A stretch of DNA of 17,026 bases from Bacillota bacterium. GTDB taxonomy: Bacteria; Bacillota_A; Clostridia; Lachnospirales; Lachnospiraceae. This document shows positions 1-7,816 of the stretch, one piece after another (the first letter of the stretch is position 1; the number at the start of each line of letters is the position of its first letter). The stretch is from NCBI GenBank assembly GCA_023443925.1, contig JAEZSL010000414.1, forward strand, positions 1-17,026, written 5' to 3'. The notes under the pieces are model-generated. The model made no database searches. It had not been told where the DNA came from and was given only the letters and a program-made list of their open reading frames with translations. Both the position numbers and the translations under genes were made by a program.

Positions 1-212
1 AGGCAAGACCGGTTGCTTTATTGGTTCAGGTAGCAAGTCAGTATGAAAGCACCATTTATGTGGAATGTGATGAGAAAAAAGTCAATGCCAAGAGTATTAT
101 GGGGATGATGAGCTTGGGATTAGCTGCTGGTGAAGAAGTAATTGTTTCTGCTGACGGACCGGATGAAGAAGTAGCTATGGAAAATATAGAGAAATATTTA
201 AGTAGTAAATAG
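1..212 (+). CDS. crh: Crh-like HPr-family protein, 3' part (5' end outside window)
   Basis: Partial gene; the frame is open from base 1 and ends at TAG 210-212. It reads as an HPr fold from just before the ARP motif: ARPVALLVQVASQY, then KKVNAKSIMGMMSLG, then a C-terminal helix ending YLSSK. Counting from ARP as residues 16-18 puts the Ser of AKSIMG at exactly 46, the regulatory Ser phosphorylated by HPr kinase in Firmicutes. The codon before ARP ends in AG (bases 1-2), so it can be Gln, Lys or Glu but never His. The PTS phospho-transfer His15 is therefore absent, as in Bacillus Crh, which has Gln there. The expected role is a CcpA corepressor or regulatory partner rather than sugar phosphotransfer. 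In related Firmicutes this gene follows whiA, which would lie left of the window. Family is certain; the Crh label is inferred from residue 15. Confidence 0.85.
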   Translation, partial: ARPVALLVQVASQYESTIYVECDEKKVNAKSIMGMMSLGLAAGEEVIVSADGPDEEVAMENIEKYLSSK

Positions 213-217
213 AATAT

Positions 218-260
218 AAAATCTGCCACATGGACTGACATATGAGGCAGATTTTTTTTG
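218..260 (+). terminator. Rho-independent terminator after the Crh-like gene
   Basis: AAAATCTGCC (218-227) pairs with GGCAGATTTT (246-255). The pairing continues inward past one mismatch (CATG with TATG). A T-run from 251 to 259 follows. It lies 5 nt past the stop codon, so it ends the transcript carrying the Crh-like gene. Confidence 0.85.
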
Positions 261-617
261 CTCTTTGCCTGTCTTTTTAGACAAACCTGCTTCTTTTGCA
301 AGCAATAATTTCCGAAATAGCCTGGGTTAATGAAAAAGCCTATAAAAAGCAAAAGATTTGAAATATTAATTAATAAAAACGTAAAGATTTGTAAAGATGG
401 TTATGCTATAATATAAACCATAGCAGGAATATATTAGAAAAGAACAAACATAGGAATATACGTTAACGAGTTTCATAAACGATTATATTTATTGAGTTTA
501 CCGTTATCAGGATATGAATTTGAATAATAGGTATAATAATAAGTATAATAAAAATAGAATCAATAAGTTTTTATTAATATAATTAGATTAAGGATAAAAA
601 ACAGGAGAAGTACAAAA
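261..617 (+). other. AT-rich intergenic region ahead of the deacetylase gene
   Basis: No supported gene. The segment from 480 to 600 is very AT-rich with repeated TATAATAA-like strings (for example 532-537), so -10 look-alikes are common by chance. The best promoter candidate is at 404-412. The leader from there to the start codon would be about 200 nt. I see no clear hairpin in it. Confidence 0.4.
404..412 (+). promoter_or_regulatory. Candidate extended -10 promoter for the deacetylase gene
   Basis: TGCTATAAT is a perfect TATAAT (407-412) with an extended TGn motif. No good -35 hexamer lies 17 nt upstream, so the call rests on the extended -10 alone. Confidence 0.4.
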
Positions 618-2072
618 ATGGCTGGTAATAACGGATTTGACCAGAAGCCAAACGGCTTTGGTCCGGTGAAAGACTCGAATAAGAAGAAGAAAAACTTTCG
701 GAAATGGCTGATTATTGAAGCAGTAATTCTCTGTATTGTTGTGGCAGGATATGCCTATCTGGTACTGCCCGGCAATAATCAGGGAAAAGGAAACAAGGGA
801 GGACAAGCAGACGGTGGGAACAATGCGGAAAGCGTATCAAATACACCCACGGTAACCCCCACCTTAACCCCGGAGGATCAGCAACAGCAGAGTCTGGAGG
901 AGGAACAAAAGGCGCAGGAGAAAAAAATTCAGGAGCTGGTTGCGAAAGCAGACCGTCTGGCTCTGGGGTATGATTATGATGGCGCGGTCAAATTGGTAAA
1001 AAGCTTTGGAGATAATTATGCGGATTATGAGCCTCTGACAAAAGCAATTGCTGGTTACGAGGAGACCAAAAAGTCATTGAAGCCCCTCGGAGCTTATGAT
1101 TCCATTGATAAGATAAATCATATCTTTTTCCATATATTAGTAGCAGACACCGGTAAGGCTTTTGATGGAGATTACGAGGCCAACGGCTACAATTATTATA
1201 TGACTACTATTGATGAATTTAAGGCTATGATACAGCGGATGTACGAACAGGGTTATGTCATTGTTAGTATACATGATGTTGCAAAAAAAGTGAAAGGTGA
1301 GGACGGCAAGACGAAATATGCTGCCGGTAATATTATGCTGCCGCCGGATAAAAAGCCTTTTGTAATTTCACAGGATGATGTCTGCTATTATGAATATATG
1401 ACGGAGGACGGCTTTGCCTCCAGAATAATAATCGGTGAGAATGGCCGTCCTACCACGGAAATGCTTATGGATGACGGTACCATTTCAGTAGGCGATTATG
1501 ACATGGTTCCCATTTTGGATAAATTTATTGAGGAACATCCGGATTTTTCCTATAAAGGTGCCAAAGGAATTCTTGCCTTAACCGGTTATGAAGGTGCTTT
1601 GGGCTATCGTACCAACGATCCCGATTCACCTACTTATGATCAGGATAGAGAATCTGTTAAAAAGGTAGCAGAGGTTATGAAGCAGCAGGGGTGGGAGTTT
1701 GCCTCCCACGGCTACGGACACCGGAACATGGGAAAAGCGACTACCAGTTTTACAAAAAAGGATACGGATCGCTGGTTGAAGGAAGTCGCCCCTCTGATTG
1801 GTCCCACAGATATATATATCTTCCCCTTTGGTATTGATATTGAAACAACCATGGGACACTACAACAGTGATAAATTCAAATATTTAAAAAAGGTTGGATT
1901 TGACTATTTCTGCGGGGTTTTCAAAGATCCTTGGATACAAGTGAAAGATGACTATGTCAGGATGACCAGACGGCCCTTGGACGGACAGGCTATGCTGCAA
2001 TTCCCGGAAAGACTTTCGGATTTATTTGATGTCGATAAAATAGTAGATAAATCAAGACCTGCTTTAAAATAA
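618..2072 (+). CDS. Membrane-anchored polysaccharide deacetylase-like protein
   Basis: Predicted envelope enzyme of 484 aa. Residues 1-29 are polar and cytoplasmic. Residues about 30-51 (WLIIEAVILCIVVAGYAYLV) are a single membrane anchor. A Gly/Asn and Thr/Pro linker (TPTVTPTLTP) follows, then a Gln/Glu/Lys-rich helical segment (about 92-140) that looks coiled-coil. The C-terminal part resembles a NodB/CE4 deacetylase fold: D253-D254 in VISQDDVCYY match the metal/catalytic Asp motif, and H364-x3-H368 in SHGYGH matches the metal-binding His motif. These enzymes remove N-acetyl or other acyl groups from peptidoglycan or other glycans; the substrate here is unknown. The first motif is not the standard TFDDG, so activity is inferred. 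The start is fixed by AGGAGAAG at 603-610, 7 nt before ATG. It stands alone between two terminators. Confidence 0.8.
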   Translation: MAGNNGFDQKPNGFGPVKDSNKKKKNFRKWLIIEAVILCIVVAGYAYLVLPGNNQGKGNKGGQADGGNNAESVSNTPTVTPTLTPEDQQQQSLEEEQKAQEKKIQELVAKADRLALGYDYDGAVKLVKSFGDNYADYEPLTKAIAGYEETKKSLKPLGAYDSIDKINHIFFHILVADTGKAFDGDYEANGYNYYMTTIDEFKAMIQRMYEQGYVIVSIHDVAKKVKGEDGKTKYAAGNIMLPPDKKPFVISQDDVCYYEYMTEDGFASRIIIGENGRPTTEMLMDDGTISVGDYDMVPILDKFIEEHPDFSYKGAKGILALTGYEGALGYRTNDPDSPTYDQDRESVKKVAEVMKQQGWEFASHGYGHRNMGKATTSFTKKDTDRWLKEVAPLIGPTDIYIFPFGIDIETTMGHYNSDKFKYLKKVGFDYFCGVFKDPWIQVKDDYVRMTRRPLDGQAMLQFPERLSDLFDVDKIVDKSRPALK

Positions 2073-2280
2073 TGGAATGAATCCGAATAGTGAAATGAAT
2101 ATCTGAAATTATAAATATAATGAAAAAAATGGAATAAAAAGATGGAATAAAATAATTGGAATAAAAAATAAAACATAAAAAAATGGAAAAAAATAGGTGA
2201 AATAAAAAATGAAGAAGAATAGTCGAATAAAAAATAGTGGATAAAAAATAATGTAATACAGATTTTATCTAAATTAGTAA
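2073..2280 (+). repeat. Degenerate A-rich short repeats after the deacetylase gene
   Basis: About 200 nt built from loosely repeated words such as ATGGAATAAAAA, at irregular spacings near 13-15 nt. Minus-strand reading frames here are side effects of the low complexity. No gene is supported. Confidence 0.6.
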
Positions 2281-2288
2281 TTATGCAG

Positions 2289-2319
2289 AAAATACAGCAT
2301 TAACCTGCTGTATTTTTTT
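2289..2319 (+). terminator. Rho-independent terminator
   Basis: AAAATACAGCA (2289-2299) and TGCTGTATTTT (2306-2316) form a perfect 11-bp stem with a 6-nt loop, continuing into a T-run to 2319. It ends the deacetylase transcript about 220 nt after its stop codon. Confidence 0.9.
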
Positions 2320-2322
2320 GCT

Positions 2323-2351
2323 TTTACGAATGTGTCAAGGTATGGTATAAT
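2323..2351 (+). promoter_or_regulatory. Candidate sigma-A promoter pointing toward dnaE
   Basis: TTTACG (2323-2328), 17-nt spacer, TATAAT (2346-2351), with an extended TGG just before the -10. It starts right after the terminator and reads toward dnaE. Before the IS insertion it would have given a leader of roughly 380 nt including the 17-bp tandem repeats. The IS now separates it from dnaE. Confidence 0.55.
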
Positions 2352-2447
2352 TACTAATAGACTTAGGGGCTCTTTTGGACCGAATGTGCTTAAACTATGG
2401 AGTGAATTCATTCATATTATAATAGATTAGAGGGTTATATATAGAGA

Positions 2448-2566
2448 AGTGATTAAACAGTAGAAATGAATAAATAGTAGAAGTGAATAAATAATAAAAG
2501 TGATTAAGTAATAGAAGTGAATAAATAATAAAAGTGATTAAATAATAGAAATGATCCAATAATAGC
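2448..2566 (+). repeat. Seven tandem copies of a 17-bp repeat
   Basis: Exact 17-nt period with units starting at 2448, 2465, 2482, 2499, 2516, 2533 and 2550. The consensus is AGTGAATAAATAATAGA. Units 3 and 5 are identical (AGTGAATAAATAATAAA); the last unit is the most diverged. The period is not a multiple of three in any useful coding sense, and reading frames through it are low-complexity. It lies in the former leader region of dnaE. Confidence 0.9.
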
Positions 2567-2718
2567 AGGCAGCTTTTATGGCTGTACAACATAGATAAAC
2601 AAACTTTACAAGCTTTAGAGATTTGGATTCAAAATTACACAAATATGCAATTATCGATATGTGACTTTGAAGTGGACAAACAGATAGTGAGATAAAGGGT
2701 TAAACTAGCCTATAGACA
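2567..2718 (+). other. Non-coding remainder of the dnaE leader region
   Basis: No gene, terminator or clear promoter seen. Its right end holds a small hairpin, GCCT (2708-2711) with AGGC (2718-2721), directly before the IS target AGATAGG. Confidence 0.4.
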
Positions 2719-2728
2719 GGCAGATAGG
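2719..2728 (+). repeat. Left target-site duplication of the IS (GGCAGATAGG)
   Basis: GGCAGATAGG directly abuts the left IS end and recurs exactly at 4277-4286 beyond the right end. A 10-bp duplication fits the IS4 family. Confidence 0.95.
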
Positions 2729-2746
2729 CAATGTTGTCAACTTAAG
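2729..2746 (+). repeat. Left terminal inverted repeat of IS copy 1
   Basis: CAATGTTGTCAACTTAAG. On the minus strand it reads outward with an embedded TTGACA (2740 down to 2735), a perfect -35 hexamer. Confidence 0.9.
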
Positions 2747-2872
2747 AAATAAGGAATACTGACATCGTGAAAATTAAATATTTTTGTGAACGTAGCAATT
2801 AGGTATTGGTGTATTAGCTAAAAAATGGTACACTAAAGAAAGCCTACGAAGTAAGCTATAAAGAAAAATCTG

Positions 2873-4141
2873 TTACAGGCAGGTTTTCATGTTTTTATAG
2901 TGTTTCTTCTGAAAAAGGTGGGCTTTGCGTTCACAGTTCCGGTCAGGGATTATCTGTGAACGCACTTTTTTTGCCTCATTTATAATTCTTTCAATTAAAT
3001 ATAGCCTGTTTTTCTTATGTATGAAAAGATTTATTAGAAAGTGTCTCATCCTGCTAATTAAGAAACTACGGTTTGTCTGATACTGTTTTTGCGGAAAGGC
3101 AGCAGATAAATCATTTTTGATACAAGAATCAGAACAACGCTTGGCTAAGGAAACAAGGTTGGAGAAAAACAGGGAAGCATAAAAATCCTGCATAATAGAA
3201 GAAGGTCGATTGCCAGTAAACTCCTCGATCTGTAATCTGCTTTTTAACTCCTTATATTTCACTTCGACGCCCCAACGAAGGAAATAAAGTTCACTAAAAT
3301 CAGGGATAGTAAAAGAGGAATCCAAAAGGTTGGTTAGTAACTGTTCTTTAAGACCACTTGAAAGTGTGAGGTTTATGCAGCGCAGAGTGATAGTTTTGTT
3401 ATGGAATGTATTGGTAAGCAAAGAATCCGGAGAGGATATTTTATTCGAGATTTTGAAACTAGAGGCAACGCGGATGACAAACTTAAGTCCATAGCGGTCC
3501 AATTCGTGAAAAATTTCCTGAGAAGGGTAGCCCCGATCAAAAGTAAGAATGGAAGAGGGGAAAGAATCAAGGCAGGATAAAGCAGTTAAGTGCTTAAGTG
3601 CCAACTTACGTTCACTAAAACCATATCGGGCAAGAGTACCGTCAATAATGACATCATTTAAAACGTCGTAAAGGATGGAAGCAGAGCAGATAGCCCTGCC
3701 GGGAGAATGCTGGTTTTTAATAAAACCAAACGTGTTCCTGTTTTCAGAGGTATCAGGAAGCTGTAAGGAAGTGCCATCTACAGCAAGGATGACATGATTT
3801 TTCCATTTGTTAATAGTAGAAGAAAAATGATAAAAAGAGTTGGCAGATAGACGAAAAAGTTCTTGAAAGGCTTCAAAATGAATACCAGCCCTGGCCTTAG
3901 AAAAGGCCTGCCTGGATAACTGAGGAAAGCGTAAGGTGGGATTGGAATCACGAAAATCAGCCAGATTGGAAGAAAGAGCCTTCTTAGAAGAGCCAAGAAT
4001 AAAGTAAATGGTATTAGAAAATGAGAGCTTTCTGGAGCGGGTAAAAGCATTACCGATGCGATAAGCAATCTTGTAATATTCAGAATGAATGAGCTTGTTA
4101 CAAGAGTTAAAAATGTGATTAAGTAAAAGGGAATCGTTCAT
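2873..4141 (-). CDS. IS4-family DDE transposase
   Basis: Intact 422-aa transposase of the DDE (RNase H-like) type that cuts and joins the IS ends. Visible motifs in order: first Asp in ILAVDGTSLQLP, second Asp in ILTFDRGYPS, and the catalytic Glu within the IS4 signature Y-x2-R-x3-E-x6-K (YFLRWGVEVKYKELK). The start at 4141 is chosen because AAGGAGG precedes ATG by about 7 nt on the minus strand; the frame is open 14 codons further up (to 4183) but without a ribosome binding site. Stop is TAA at 2875-2873. It runs opposite to dnaE. The IS4 signature, the 10-bp duplication and the terminal repeats agree, so the family call is firm; the named IS is not identified. Confidence 0.95.
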   Translation of the reverse strand: MNDSLLLNHIFNSCNKLIHSEYYKIAYRIGNAFTRSRKLSFSNTIYFILGSSKKALSSNLADFRDSNPTLRFPQLSRQAFSKARAGIHFEAFQELFRLSANSFYHFSSTINKWKNHVILAVDGTSLQLPDTSENRNTFGFIKNQHSPGRAICSASILYDVLNDVIIDGTLARYGFSERKLALKHLTALSCLDSFPSSILTFDRGYPSQEIFHELDRYGLKFVIRVASSFKISNKISSPDSLLTNTFHNKTITLRCINLTLSSGLKEQLLTNLLDSSFTIPDFSELYFLRWGVEVKYKELKSRLQIEEFTGNRPSSIMQDFYASLFFSNLVSLAKRCSDSCIKNDLSAAFPQKQYQTNRSFLISRMRHFLINLFIHKKNRLYLIERIINEAKKVRSQIIPDRNCERKAHLFQKKHYKNMKTCL

Positions 4142-4198
4142 AAATAGCCTCCTTGAAAAAGTTAATATAATCAAGGCTGGCAAAAAAAATGTTCGATT

Positions 4199-4229
4199 TT
4201 GTCAATAGGAAAATGTAATAAATATAAGG
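4199..4229 (+). promoter_or_regulatory. Weak candidate outward promoter near the right IS end
   Basis: TTGTCA (4199-4204) is followed at 17 nt by ATATAA (4222-4227) and at 19 nt by TATAAG (4224-4229), reading out of the IS toward dnaE. Matches are imperfect. It matters because the IS cuts dnaE off from its upstream promoter. Confidence 0.25.
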
Positions 4230-4258
4230 AATTTAATTGTTCACTTTGCTGTCAAATG

Positions 4259-4276
4259 CTTAAGTTGACAGCAGTG
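4259..4276 (+). repeat. Right terminal inverted repeat of IS copy 1
   Basis: CTTAAGTTGACAGCAGTG, the inverse of the left end with two mismatches. It contains an outward TTGACA (4265-4270), but no fitting -10 hexamer lies about 17 nt further on in the flank. Confidence 0.9.
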
Positions 4277-4286
4277 GGCAGATAGG
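4277..4286 (+). repeat. Right target-site duplication (GGCAGATAGG)
   Basis: Exact copy of 2719-2728. Its last bases GATAGG plus the following AG make the Shine-Dalgarno sequence of dnaE (GGAG at 4285-4288), so the IS landed just upstream of, and preserved, the ribosome binding site. Confidence 0.95.
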
Positions 4287-4294
4287 AGCCAGTT

Positions 4295-7200
4295 ATGAAT
4301 TTTACACATTTGCATTTACATACAGAATACAGTCTGTTGGACGGTTCCGGCAAGATTAAGGAAATGGTAGCCAGAGTTAAGGAATTGGGAATGGACAGTA
4401 TGGCAATTACGGATCACGGGGTAATGTACGGGGTTATCGATTTTTACCGTGCCTGCCTGGCGGAAGGAATTCGTCCGGTTATAGGCTGTGAAGTTTATGT
4501 GGCACCGGGATCCCGGTTTGACAGAGAAGCAGGTACCTCCGATGACCGTTATTATCATCTGGTATTGTTAGCAGAAAACAATATGGGATATGCCAACCTG
4601 ATGAAAATCGTTTCAAAAGGTTTTCTGGAAGGGTTTTATTACAAACCGAGAGTGGATTATGAAGTATTAAAGGAACACAGTGAAGGAATTATAGCATTAA
4701 GCGCCTGCCTTGGAGGGGAAGTTGCCAGTAATCTGCGCAAAGGCTTCTATGAAGAAGCGAAAAAGGCTGCCCTTAATTTAAGGGAGATCTTTGGAGAGAA
4801 TAACTTCTTTTTAGAATTGCAGGATCATGGAATTTCCGAGCAAAAGTCGGTGAATCAGGGACTTCTGCGGATGAGCAGGGAAACGGGAATCGAGCTTGTT
4901 GCCACCAATGACGTCCATTATACATTTGAGAGTGATTCTGCTGCCCATGATATACTCTTATGTATCCAGACTCAGAAGAAAGTAACGGATGAAAACCGCA
5001 TGCGATATGAAGGCGGCCAATATTTTATCAAATCTCCGGAGGAGATGCATACACTTTTCCCATATGCAGCCGAAGCCCTGGAGAATACACATAAAATAGC
5101 AGAGCGCTGTCAGGTGGAGATTGAGTTCGGTGAATATAAGCTGCCCGTTTTTGATGTGCCGGAAGGCTTTACGGCTTTGGAGTATTTGCAAAAGTTATGC
5201 CGGGAAGGGCTTAATGTGAGATATCCGGATCCATCCAAAGAATTAATTGAACGTCTCGATTATGAGATTGAGACTATCCGCAGTATGGGATTTGTCGATT
5301 ACTTTTTAATTGTAGGAGATTTTATTAAATATGCCAGGGATCATGGAATTATAGTCGGACCCGGCAGAGGAAGTGCTGCCGGCAGTATCGTTTCTTACAG
5401 CCTGGGTATCACCAATATTGACCCAATCCGTTATAATCTGCTGTTTGAGCGGTTCTTAAATCCGGAACGATTAACCATGCCCGATATCGATATTGATTTC
5501 TGCTTTGAAAGAAGGCAGGAAGTCATTGATTATGTAGTAAGTAAGTATGGAAAAGACCGGGTGGTACAGATTGTTACCTTTGGTACTATGGCTGCAAGGG
5601 CGGTAATCCGTGATGTGGGACGTGCTCTGGATTTAGGCTACGGAAGAGTAGATACGGTAGCTAAGATGATTCCCACGGAATTGGGGATTACCATTGAGAA
5701 GGCCCTAAAATATAACCCGGAATTAAGGTCTTTATATGACGGGGATGAAGACATCCATTATCTGATTGATATGTCCATGCGTCTGGAAGGCCTGCCCAGA
5801 CATACTTCCATGCATGCGGCAGGTGTGGTGATCAGTAAAGCTCCGGTAATGGAATATGTTCCGTTATCCAGGGCTTCCGATGATTCCGTAACCACCCAGT
5901 TTACCATGACAATTCTGGAAGAACTGGGCCTTTTAAAGATGGACTTTTTAGGACTTCGGACACTTACCGTAATCCAGAATGCAGTACGTCTTGTAAATAA
6001 AAAAAGAAAAGATGATATAATTGATATTGATAAGATTGATTACGATGATAAAAATGTATATTCCCTTATAGCTTCCGGTAAGACGGAAGGTATCTTCCAG
6101 TTGGAAAGTGCCGGAATGAAGAGCTTTATGAAGGAATTAAAACCGAGAAACATGGAAGATATTATCGCGGGTATTTCCCTTTACCGTCCGGGTCCCATGG
6201 ATTTTATACCTAAGTATGTCAAGGGTAAAAATGTGGCAGAGGGGATTGTATATGACTGTCCTCAGTTAGAGCCCATTCTTTCCCCTACTTACGGCTGTAT
6301 CGTCTATCAGGAACAGGTAATGCAGATCGTACGGGATCTTGCCGGTTACAGCTACGGGCGGAGTGACCTGGTACGCCGTGCCATGTCTAAAAAGAAAGCC
6401 TCCGTAATGGAGAAAGAGAGGCATAACTTTGTTTACGGCAATGAGGAAGAGAATGTACCAGGCTGCATGAAGAACGGAATTTCAGAAGAAGTGGCAAATC
6501 GTATCTTCGACGAAATGACGGACTTTGCAAAGTATGCCTTTAACAAGTCCCATGCAGCTGCCTATGCGGTGGTATCTTATCAGACCGCCTATTTAAAATG
6601 CTATTATCCGGTGGAATTTATGGCAGCTTTAATGACCTCCGTAATTGATAATCCGGGTAAGGTGGCGGAATATATCTTTACCTGCAGACAGATGGGAATC
6701 AAGATATTGCCTCCGGATATCAATGAAGGTGACAGTACTTTTTCCGTATCAAACGGAGCGATCCGTTACGGTTTATCCGCAATTAAGGGTCTTGGTAAAC
6801 CGGTGATCGAAGCCGTAGTCAGAGAGCGGGAAGAAAATGGAAACTTCACCAGCCTGAAGGATTTTGCAGACCGGCTGTCCGGAAAAGAAGTCAATAAGCG
6901 GACAGTGGAAAGCTTTATTAAATCCGGGGCTTTTGACAGCCTGCCTGGTACCAGAAAGCAGTTAATGATGATTTATGTCCAGGTTTTAGACGATGTGGCA
7001 CAGAATAAGAAGAGAATAATGACGGGTCAGATATCCTTATTTGATTTTGCCGGAGAAGAAGAAAAAACAGATTATGAAATCCGTCTTCCGGATACGGGTG
7101 AATATACCATAGAACAGAAGCTTGCATTTGAAAAGGAAGTTATGGGCATCTATGTCAGCGGACATCCCCTGGAGGCTTACACGGACTTATTAAAGAAGAA

Positions 7201-7780
7201 TATTACGGCAACTACTCTGGATTTTGCCGTGGATGAAGAAACCAATGAAGTAAAGGTGAAAGACGGAGGTATGGCAACGGTTGGCGGGATTATTACCGGC
7301 AAAACCGTTAAAACTACCAGAACAAACTCCATGATGGCTTTCATTACGCTGGAAGATATGGTAGGAGCGGTAGAAATCATAGTATTTCCAAAAGACTATG
7401 AAAGATATAAAATACTGCTTAACGAGGATAATAAAGTAATGGTAAGGGGAAAAATAGCGGTAGAGGAAGATAAGCCGGCTAAATTAATCTGTCAGGAAAT
7501 AATAGCTTTTGATAGTATACCAAAAGAAATCTGGATCAAGTACCCCAACAAAGAAAGATTTGTTGAAGATGAACAAAGGCTGTACGGTATATTAAGCCAA
7601 TATGACGGTACGGACAGTGTATGTATATATCTGGAATGTGAAAAAGCTATAAAACATCTCCCGAAAAGCATGGGGATTAAGGCAGAAGTAGAACTAATTG
7701 ACAAGTTGAAGAAGCTGTATACGGAAGCAAATATTAAAGTCAAAGAAAATTGTATTGAAAAAGCTAGAAAAATAGATTAA
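4295..7780 (+). CDS. dnaE: DNA polymerase III alpha subunit DnaE
   Basis: Replicative C-family DNA polymerase catalytic subunit, 1161 aa, the usual DnaE length. An N-terminal PHP domain starts at once (HLHLHTEYSLLDGS) and keeps metal-type residues such as TDHG and D206/H208 in TNDVHY, so it may be active in proofreading. The palm carries GPGRGSAAGS and the catalytic acids D397, D399 (and D401) in PDIDIDF, with D550 in MDFLGLRTLT as the third acid. A helix-hairpin-helix segment (YGLSAIKGLG, near 825) and an OB-fold (about 990-1065, MATVGGIITGKTV) follow. There is no inserted DnaQ-type exonuclease, so it is not PolC. The start is ATG 4295 with GGAG 6 nt upstream. It sits 36 nt ahead of pfkA, probably as an operon. 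An IS separates it from its likely upstream promoter. Confidence 0.97.
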   Translation: MNFTHLHLHTEYSLLDGSGKIKEMVARVKELGMDSMAITDHGVMYGVIDFYRACLAEGIRPVIGCEVYVAPGSRFDREAGTSDDRYYHLVLLAENNMGYANLMKIVSKGFLEGFYYKPRVDYEVLKEHSEGIIALSACLGGEVASNLRKGFYEEAKKAALNLREIFGENNFFLELQDHGISEQKSVNQGLLRMSRETGIELVATNDVHYTFESDSAAHDILLCIQTQKKVTDENRMRYEGGQYFIKSPEEMHTLFPYAAEALENTHKIAERCQVEIEFGEYKLPVFDVPEGFTALEYLQKLCREGLNVRYPDPSKELIERLDYEIETIRSMGFVDYFLIVGDFIKYARDHGIIVGPGRGSAAGSIVSYSLGITNIDPIRYNLLFERFLNPERLTMPDIDIDFCFERRQEVIDYVVSKYGKDRVVQIVTFGTMAARAVIRDVGRALDLGYGRVDTVAKMIPTELGITIEKALKYNPELRSLYDGDEDIHYLIDMSMRLEGLPRHTSMHAAGVVISKAPVMEYVPLSRASDDSVTTQFTMTILEELGLLKMDFLGLRTLTVIQNAVRLVNKKRKDDIIDIDKIDYDDKNVYSLIASGKTEGIFQLESAGMKSFMKELKPRNMEDIIAGISLYRPGPMDFIPKYVKGKNVAEGIVYDCPQLEPILSPTYGCIVYQEQVMQIVRDLAGYSYGRSDLVRRAMSKKKASVMEKERHNFVYGNEEENVPGCMKNGISEEVANRIFDEMTDFAKYAFNKSHAAAYAVVSYQTAYLKCYYPVEFMAALMTSVIDNPGKVAEYIFTCRQMGIKILPPDINEGDSTFSVSNGAIRYGLSAIKGLGKPVIEAVVREREENGNFTSLKDFADRLSGKEVNKRTVESFIKSGAFDSLPGTRKQLMMIYVQVLDDVAQNKKRIMTGQISLFDFAGEEEKTDYEIRLPDTGEYTIEQKLAFEKEVMGIYVSGHPLEAYTDLLKKNITATTLDFAVDEETNEVKVKDGGMATVGGIITGKTVKTTRTNSMMAFITLEDMVGAVEIIVFPKDYERYKILLNEDNKVMVRGKIAVEEDKPAKLICQEIIAFDSIPKEIWIKYPNKERFVEDEQRLYGILSQYDGTDSVCIYLECEKAIKHLPKSMGIKAEVELIDKLKKLYTEANIKVKENCIEKARKID

Positions 7781-7816
7781 AATATAATCAATTTAGTTTT
7801 TTTGGAGGTGAGCGTC

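Larger units (their letters stand above)
2729..4276 (-). mobile_element. Complete IS4-family insertion sequence, copy 1 (1548 bp)
   Basis: Bounded by imperfect 18-bp terminal inverted repeats: CAATGTTGTCAACTTAAG at 2729-2746, and the right end (4259-4276) which reads CACTGCTGTCAACTTAAG on the minus strand, 16 of 18 matching. Flanked by a perfect 10-bp duplication. It carries one intact minus-strand transposase gene. The perfect duplication and open reading frame suggest recent insertion. It lies between the dnaE leader and the dnaE ribosome binding site. A second copy with an identical left 116 bp begins at 16911. Confidence 0.95.

Noticed and set aside
2448..2566. CRISPR array
   Set aside because: The 17-bp units are head-to-tail with no spacers, and no cas genes are present in the window.
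2395..2592. Minus-strand frame across the tandem repeats
   Set aside because: It is a low-complexity Leu/Tyr-rich translation of the 17-bp repeats, with no ribosome binding site.
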